From the NCBI RefSeq assembly GCF_947179165.1, contig NC_077242.1:36143097-36207096 (forward strand): a DNA stretch of 64,000 bases. Reading direction: 5' to 3'. The stretch's first letter is position 1, and the number at the start of each line of letters is the position of its first letter. The notes under the pieces were generated by a model, which saw nothing but the letters and a program-made list of their open reading frames with translations, ran no database searches and was not told where the DNA came from. The stretch is from Solanum dulcamara. Its lineage: Eukaryota > Streptophyta > Magnoliopsida > Solanales > Solanaceae. Below, in pieces: positions 57,269-64,000 of the stretch. Position numbers and translations under genes: made by a program.

Positions 57269-60166
57269 TGTCACGATCCAACTCCGTAGGCCGTGATTGG
57301 TGCCCGAGTTAGGCACTCATACGTACCCTTATCCCCACTTAGCGTGTGAGCAAAATAAACAAAAGTAGAAATCCAAAAGGGGTCACTAAAGAGCGCATTA
57401 GAACAAATATAGCACCAGAGGTCCGTTAAGGCCATCACAGAACACAAAGCCCAAAATATACATACATAACCCACATCACACGTCTACAAACCTTTACAAA
57501 ATGATAGCCTAGTTATATGATGGGACAGGGCCATGTCGTACCCTTAACCAACATGTACAAATGTACAATAGAAAAGTTATTACCAAAATTGGGCTCTAGA
57601 CAATAGAGCACTGCCAACCAACAGGGTGGATGTCCTAAGATAGCGAATTAGCAAACCGAGCGTCTGTACCTGCGAGCATGTAATGCATCCCTCGAAGAAA
57701 GGGAGTCAGTATGGATAATGTACCGAGTATGTAAAGCATGGACTGTAATAGGTAAAGCCATTACCAGAACAGAAGGTGCAAAAATGGGCAAAATATCTAG
57801 AATATCAAAATGCTTTTCATAACCACAGATAATGTATGCATAAAAATATATGCCATATCCGGCCCCATTATGGGACTCGATGAACAAATCGTGGTCATCG
57901 CCCCATCACTGGAGCTACAGCACATCATAACTCCAGAGTAGGGAATATCTCCATAATAGATCATATCATATCATATGGTAATATCAGATCATATCATATC
58001 ATATGGTAATATCAGATCATATCATATCATATGTGTACATGGCATATCATAACTCCACAATTCAAACCCATGTACAGGGCTTACCAACCCCTCACATTGG
58101 GGCACGACGAACGATGCAGAGAAGTATGCACGATAACAAAACTTGACCCAGGCTCAGTGAAGGAAGCATTGAGGCATCCACGAGTGGATTAGTGAGAAAC
58201 TAAATGCACTTTAAATCATGTTTGAGACTTGATAGAGTTAACAAAATGAGCTATTATTCAAAAATGAAGACAAGAGTCATATCAAGTACCTTTTAAATGT
58301 CACTATGAGTTATATCAAAATAGAACTTTTGGAATCATATACACGTATCTAGGCACGATAAAATATCCTTTGGAAAATCAAGAAGTTGGCCATCCTAGTG
58401 GCTTTACCAATAGGAACTTCCTTGGAATCATATAAAAGTCATATACTTGTTTCATAAAAACCATGCCAAAAAGGAAGATTAGCTTTATATACTTATGTCA
58501 AAACATGCCAATAGAAACAAGGGTTAGCTTTACATACTTATGACAAAGAATGCCAAAAGAAGGAACGGTTAGCTTTACATACATCTTACGGATTACTCCT
58601 AATACGTTCACCTCGTTGTCTCTTGAACCTATTTAACATGAAATTAATACTATGGTTAATGAACTTTCAGTTTCAAATTACAACTCTACGACAAAGTCTC
58701 CATAGAGGTCATTTCCTTATCCATTTCCCTCGACTAGTTCATTACTAGTTCCTAAGTTACCAAAAATCGGGCAGTATCTCCCCTATAACTTTAATATCCC
58801 TGAGATTTTAACTCGGACACCATGTCAACAACCATACCAAAAAAAATAACTAGAAGCATATATACAAGTAAATCACTTCAACATTACTCAATACAACTCC
58901 AAACCAGTATCTCAAAACTACGATATCAAATTAGAGTTTTTAACCTTTATTTTATAAAATTTTTAACCATACCAAACGGGGGGTGGGGGGGAATCATGTG
59001 GATGAAAAAAGAAGCACCCACACCCTTTTTAGAAAACTTTCCATCGCTGCAACACACAACCAAACCAGCTGCAAATGCAGCATCACAATCACAACACACT
59101 ACTCGACTTCGATTTAGCTATTATAACAACTTCAATTTAGTTTGTTTCTAATGTCAAGCATCCTTATGAAAAATTTCCACTTTCAACCTCATTCAACACA
59201 TGTAACATACCTCATAACATAATCATAAACTCCAGTTCTAAAGGGAAAACTTTACCTTACCCAAAACTCGCCAAAACTTACCGCAACTCGCCTTGGAATT
59301 TCCTTTAGCGCAGCTGAAACTTCGGGGCTGTTTGTTAACATTTTGGGGCTGCTCCAAACCATAAATTTACATTAAAAATACCTTCATATCATCATGGTAT
59401 ATTCTAGATAATTAATTCATGGAACGAAATTGGAGAACTTACCTTTTTCCTATCCAAATCCGTGGACTTCTCTCTCTACCCCTCTAATTTCTTCTCTTCC
59501 TTTCTTTCTCTAGAACTTTTTAGAAAGAATGGTTGTTTGGATAAGAATGATCATAAAACATATATATATAGGCCACCTTAGGGGTGACACATGTCAAACC
59601 CTAAGTGGTGACACATGTCAAGCCCTCATTGGGCCAATGCATCACCTCATCCAATCCGAGGCTGCTATGTGGCATGTGGGGCCCACCCCTTGCTCCAGCT
59701 TCTGCCATGTGGCACTCTCTCATGCTTCCATATGGAACTCTCTTTCCTCCTCATGGGTTTATAATCTCATCTTACTCTACGAACCTATGTAATCCTTGCT
59801 ACGTAAGCTTGGTATGTACTCTAGTAGCTTAAGTATGTAAGATTTCCAAGTTGGTAGCTTACATAAATATGTCGAGTCCTATGACTCATTATTCGGTCTC
59901 CAACTTGTTCTAGATTCTTATAACTCTATTTCCAATCTTCTCTACTATGGGTAGCACATTCTCCTTTCCTTAGAGTCATTTGATAGCGTTATAGATTACT
60001 CGGATCACATGGTAACTCTTAAGAAGCTTAATAGTTCTTAAGAAGTCTTAAGAAGCTTTAAGAAACCTTAAGAAACTTAAGAGACTTACGATCCTTCCAA
60101 GGAACTTAAGAGCCTTTCAACAGACTTAAGAATGTGTTCCAAGGTACAAAAGTATAGGGTGTAACA
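57269..60166 (-). repeat. E4 5' LTR, complete, 2.9 kb
   Basis: On the minus strand it runs from TGTTACACCC at 60166 to GGATCGTGACA at 57269. The TATA run is at 59560-59571 with two 24-bp repeat units at 59583-59630. A 28-bp repeat with ATCATATCATATCATATGG starts at 57958, 57986 and 58014. Confidence 0.9.
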
Positions 60167-60700
60167 TAAACCAACTACAAAATCCATAGCTATATGCTCC
60201 TACTTCTACTCTTGAATAGGTAGTCGTTGGGTGAAACCACCTAGCCTCTGATGCTCGAACTTAACATGCTGACAGTTCAAGCACCTAGTCATAAAAACTG
60301 CAATGTCCAGCTATATCCTATACCACCAGTAATGTTGTCATAGTCTCAATACATCTTCTCCACATCGAGATAAATGGAATATCTGGAACAATGGGCATCC
60401 TCAAGGATGAGTTTGACTAAATCTCCAAGTCTAGGAACACATATATGACCCTCAATCCTCAAAATGCCCTCCGGATCTAAGGTAGTCTTCCTAGCCCCTC
60501 CACAAAGTATCTTATCATAAATCATTCTCAGTTATGGGTCCTCAAACTGTTGTGCCCAAACCTTTTCCATCAAGAAAGACCTAGCCACTACACAAGTATG
60601 TACCCTTCCAGGCTCAATATTATTAAGAAGAACTATTTGGTTAGTTAAGGACTGAATGTCCTAAGCTAAAGGCCTCTCCTCAACTGATAAGAAAACCAAA
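60167..60700 (-). pseudogene. E5 integrase N-terminal part
   Basis: Minus-strand text in several frames includes a degraded zinc-binding part and KFEHQRLGGFTQRLPIQEWK, a stop, EHIAMDFVVG (60170-60290). This leads into the first catalytic block, where E4 is inserted. The remaining core, GPY/F module and chromodomain are absent. Confidence 0.75.
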
Positions 60701-61069
60701 CTCCCCATACTCACCGCCTTCAAGTTCAAAGCATTTGCTACTACATTTCCCCTGCCCGGGTGATAGAGAATAGTGATATCGTAGTCCTCAGTAACTCCAA
60801 CCACCTGTGCTATCTCAAATTAAGATCTTTCTGGCTGAAGATGTACTAAAGACTATAGTGGTTAGTGTAGATATCACAATGGACTCCATACAAGTAATGC
60901 CTCAAAAAATTTTATGCGACGACTACCGCCGCCAACTCTAAATCATGGGTGGGATAGTTCCGCTCATGCACTTTCAGCTTCCTAGAAGCATATGCAATAA
61001 CTCTACCCTACTGTATCAGAACGTACCCCAAGCCAACAATTGAAGCATCACAATACACTGTAAACCCGT
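60701..61069 (-). pseudogene. E5 RNase H
   Basis: Minus-strand text reads YGFTVYCDASIVGLGYVLIQ, then [30 protein letters not shown] and YTNHYSL. The first aspartate and the glutamate are kept; TDH is TNH. Stops are present. Confidence 0.8.
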
Positions 61070-61363
61070 ACTCCTCGATAGAAAGAGTAAGAATTGGAGT
61101 TGAAGTCAAACAGGCTTTGAGCTTCAGGAATCTCACCTCACACTCATTAGACCACTGGAAAGGAATATTCATCTGAGTCAATCTGGTTAAAGCACTACAA
61201 TAGAAGATAACCCCCTACTCCTCGACAGAAAGAGTAAGAATAGGAGTTGAAGTTAAAAAGGCTTTGAGCTTCAGGAAGCTTACCTTACACTCATCAGACC
61301 ACTGGAAAGGACCATCCATCAGAGTCAATCTGGTCAAAGCACTGCAATAGAAGATAACCCCTT
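61070..61363 (-). repeat. 147-bp tandem duplication inside E5 pol
   Basis: Units 61070-61216 and 61217-61363 both run from ACTCCTCGA(T/C)AGAAAGAG to AGAAGATAACCCC. On the minus strand each spells LTRL, a variable stretch, then W(T/S)(D/N)EC-V-FLKLKA-LTSTPILTLS-EE. The period is exactly 49 codons. The units differ at about a dozen sites. Confidence 0.9.
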
Positions 61364-62180
61364 CACAAACAATTTATAATACCCTGCCAACCCGATAAAA
61401 CTAAAAACCTTGGTTGGAAAGAAAGTCCTAGCCCAATCACAAACTGCTGCTATTTTTGTCGGATCTACCATAATTCCATCTTTGGACACCATGTGCCCTA
61501 GGAATGCCACATACTCGAGCCAAAATTCAAAATTAGTGAATTGTTAATATAATTGCTGATCCCACAAGGTCTGAAGTACTATCCTCAGGTGATGCTCATG
61601 CTGCTCTCTGCTCCTAGACTAGACTAGAATGTCGTGAATGAATACAATAACAAAGGGGTCCAAGTAGGGCCTGAACACAAGGTTTATCAAATCCATGAAT
61701 GTTATGGGGACATTAGTCAACCCGAAAGACATGACTAAGAACTCATAGTGTCTGTATTAAGTCCTAAAGGCAGTCTTAGGGATATCTAATTCCCTAATCC
61801 TCAACTAGTGATACCCTAACCTTAAGTCTATCTTAGAAAACACTGCTGCACCTTGGAGCTGGTCAAATAAGTCATCAATCCACGGCATCGGGTACCTATT
61901 CTTGATGGTCACCTTATTCAGCTATCTGTAATAAATACACATACGCAAGGTACCATCTTTTTTTTTTATGAACAGAATAGGAGCACACTAGGGAGACACA
62001 CTTGGCCTGATAAAACCCTTATTTAGGAGGTCCTGGAGCAGCACCTTAAGCTCCCTCAACTCAACAAGTCCATTTGATATGGTGGAATAGAGATTGGCTG
62101 TGTACCCAGCTCAACATCAATTCCAAAATCTATATCACGCTCAAGAGGAAGACGAGGTAGACAGTGGGAAATGCATCAGG
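61364..62180 (-). pseudogene. E5 reverse transcriptase, catalytic motif FIHD
   Basis: Minus-strand blocks are [55 protein letters not shown] and [20 protein letters not shown]. The catalytic site at 61631-61642 reads F-I-H-D instead of F-I-D-D. GHMVSKDGIMVDPTKIAAV follows. Several stops break the frame. Confidence 0.85.
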
Positions 62181-62186
62181 AAACTC

Positions 62187-62772
62187 TCAGACCACCAGAG
62201 TAGAATAAATAGAAAGAGTGTCAACACTAGTATCACTAACATAAGCAAGATTGGCTAGACACCCCTTTCCCACTAACCAAAGAGATCTAAAGAAATATAT
62301 CACACTACATAGTAAATGACTAATTGTACCTACCCACTCAATTTGGGGAATACTGGGCAAACACAAGGTAACGATCTTGGTGAAGAAATCCAAAACCATA
62401 TGATGAGTAGACAACCAATCCATGCCCATAATCAAGTCAAAGTGTACAATATCTAGAACAATTAGGTCTTCTCTAGTATCGTACCCCATGATAGTCACTA
62501 CACATGATCGATACACTCGATCCACTACTAAAAAATCACCTATGGGGGTACCCAAACATATAGGCACAAGCAATGGCTCATATAAAATATACCATCGAGT
62601 AGCATAGCGAACACACATATGAGTAAGTGGACCTCAGATCAAATAAAGCATAGACAGTCTGAGGAGAGACAGAGATTGTGCCTATGATGAAGACATCTAA
62701 TGTCTCCGTGTATAGCCTACCCGAAAAAGCATATATGTGACTACGTCCACCTCTACCACCTGCCCAGCCCAC
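62187..62772 (-). pseudogene. E5 aspartic protease, active site broken
   Basis: The minus-strand frame has VYALFDLRSTYSYV at about 62610-62655; D-L-R at 62632-62640 replaces the normal D-x-G. After a frame change it continues IGDFLVVDRVYRSCVVTIMG, LIVLDIVHFDLIMGMDWLS and HHMVLDF, the usual family A protease end. The stop is at 62187. Confidence 0.82.
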
Positions 62773-62799
62773 CTGGGGCCACTCTTATTACCCTAAGAA

Positions 62800-64000
62800 T
62801 CACCTCTGCCACCCTACACACTCTCTCTGGATGGCTAAATTGGGGCCCTAGGGGCCCAAACCTGCTAACCCTATAGACCCTACTGACTCTGGCATCGACG
62901 ATGGATAATAGTAGGACACTCATTGGAAAAGTGACATATCATACCACACTTATAGAACAACCCCCTGAATGAACTTCTCTGTGATATCCTAGTTAAACCC
63001 GAATGACCACCATGGCTTGAATTGCTAGAAGTCTAACCCCAAGAAGACTGACCCAAAGTTTTGCCGCTCTAACCACTGAAACCCATTGACCCACCATCGG
63101 TAAGTTGTAAGGCTTCCTGAACTGGTCTACTAGGTGGATACTGCTGCCAATGGCCTCTATCAAAAGAACCCCTACTATGTGACTGGCGTCCATTGAAACT
63201 GTACTGGCAGTGAGGCCTCATATAGCTTCAATAGTATGGGCATGATCTATTATCTGCAAGAACGAAAATCCTAATGTAACCATCTGCTCTGTAATGAACC
63301 TTAAAGTAATAGATGACCCCATGACAAACTGACGTACCCTCTTCTTTTCTATCGCCAAAATAATGGTAGCATACCTAGAGAGATAGTGGAACTGAGACTC
63401 ATACTCTATGACCATCATCCCTCCCTATACTAGCACTGTGAACCCTTAAATTAAGGGGTACATACTTGTCCAAGAAAGCCTCAGAGAACTAACTTCATGA
63501 CATCGGTGGGGATCCTGCAGGTCGGCAGCTAAGATAAGATCTCAACCACTAATTTGCTGGTCCATCTAGCTGGAAACTAGTGTAATCAACCCCGTGGAAC
63601 TCCACCAATCTATGGTGATGCAACCTCTCCTGGAAACTAACTAGAAACTCATGGGCATCCTCGCTTGTGGAACTTGAGAACTTGGGAAGGGCCTATCTGA
63701 TAAACCTCTATAACATCTTCTGCTCCTCTGCGGTCATAATCGGCCTAGCTGACATGTGTTGAACAACCGGAGGGATAGGCTGAATCACAAAATGAGAAGC
63801 TGTGGTAGTAGATGTAAGATTAGGCTCTGATCATACTATGCCCTATCCTATCCCAAAGTCTGTGCATCCTCTTGGACTTAAGGTCTGGATGAAGTGCTAG
63901 GCAGTGTCACTGCTTGGGACATACCCTTCAAAAAGTTGATGATCTTTGCTATAGTATCCTATAACACTAGCGTGGCCATGAATCCAGGTGGAGGCTGGGT
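62800..64000 (-). pseudogene. E5 gag with altered zinc knuckle
   Basis: The capsid block YESQFHYLSRYATIILAIEK lies at about 63345-63405 and QMVTLGFSFLQIID follows. A Gln/Ser-rich linker leads to a zinc knuckle near 62920-62965 reading F-Y-K-C-G-M-I-C-H-F-S-N-E-C, where the first cysteine of C-x2-C-x4-H-x4-C is phenylalanine. The N-terminal part runs off the window. Multiple frames and stops are present. Confidence 0.82.

Larger units (their letters stand above)
54359..60166 (-). mobile_element. E4: non-autonomous LTR element with 5S-derived module, minus strand
   Basis: Read on the minus strand: 5' LTR 60166-57269, primer-binding site, 2.0 kb internal domain with no enzymes, 5S-derived segment 55561-55460, chromodomain tail, polypurine tract and truncated 3' LTR 55257-54359. 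It shares internal sequence with E3 but its LTR is shorter and distinct, so it is a separate subfamily. Its upstream LTR end lies in E5 integrase. Confidence 0.85.
60167..64000 (-). mobile_element. E5: chromovirus, minus strand, cut by E4 and window edge
   Basis: Read on the minus strand, gag, zinc knuckle, protease, reverse transcriptase, RNase H and the first part of integrase follow in order from 64000 to 60167, where E4 interrupts. The protein text is similar to family A. The 5' LTR lies beyond the window and the 3' part is not found on the other side of E4. Confidence 0.88.

Noticed and set aside
37106..64000. Family A at 37106 and E5 being parts of one element
   Set aside because: They are on opposite strands and both contain reverse transcriptase and RNase H, so they are two copies.

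Overview
The window looks like plant nuclear heterochromatin, most likely from a nightshade (Solanaceae). Nearly every base belongs to LTR retrotransposons, most of them Ty3/Gypsy, in various stages of decay. I see no intact host gene, no tRNA gene and no functional rRNA gene. The solanaceous placement is an inference from the style of the chromovirus, Tat and Athila proteins and from the long LTRs; it was not tested by a search. Positions below are window coordinates.

Layout. 1-1348: minus-strand LTR fragment. 1349-2749: non-coding repeats, including a G-rich/A-rich minisatellite. 2750-6809: 3' end of a chromovirus (family A) with integrase relic and a 3.3 kb LTR. 6890-13480: E1, a Tat-clade element readable from gag to integrase, with a second, archaeal-type RNase H and no visible LTRs. 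13481-22713: E2, a family B chromovirus derivative with a half-length 5' LTR, an open 189-codon leader ORF and a late integrase-chromodomain relic. 22714-40139: a second family A element (5' LTR, gag, then protease to integrase and the start of the 3' LTR), split by LTR family C (26904-28931) and by E3 (28932-37105). 40140-54358: E7, a nearly full-length Athila element with gag, pol and an env-position ORF, inserted in the family A 3' LTR. 54359-60166: E4, minus strand, related to E3, inserted in E5. 60167-64000: E5, a minus-strand chromovirus running off the window.

The most unusual feature is a 5S rRNA-derived module of about 101 bp inside the internal domain of two separate non-autonomous elements, E3 (33278-33378, plus) and E4 (55460-55561, minus). 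In both it is in sense with the element, begins at nucleotide 1 of 5S, stops at the same 5S position, and is joined to the last codons of a chromodomain just upstream of the polypurine tract. In E2, which lacks the module, about 1.7 kb of integrase and chromodomain sequence lies between the corresponding points. Short homology at the right junction and the exact 5S 5' end at the left junction fit template switching onto 5S rRNA during reverse transcription. This differs from Cassandra elements, where the 5S sequence is in the LTR.

How the parts work together. No element here looks autonomous. Three of the four readable reverse transcriptases have lost an aspartate of the YxDD motif, and all three readable protease sites have lost the glycine after the catalytic aspartate. 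E3 and E4 carry primer-binding sites, polypurine tracts and TATA-bearing LTRs but no enzymes, so they would have needed proteins from a family B relative. Several junctions cut LTRs at non-terminal points without target-site duplications, which implies large deletions after nesting, or assembly joins.
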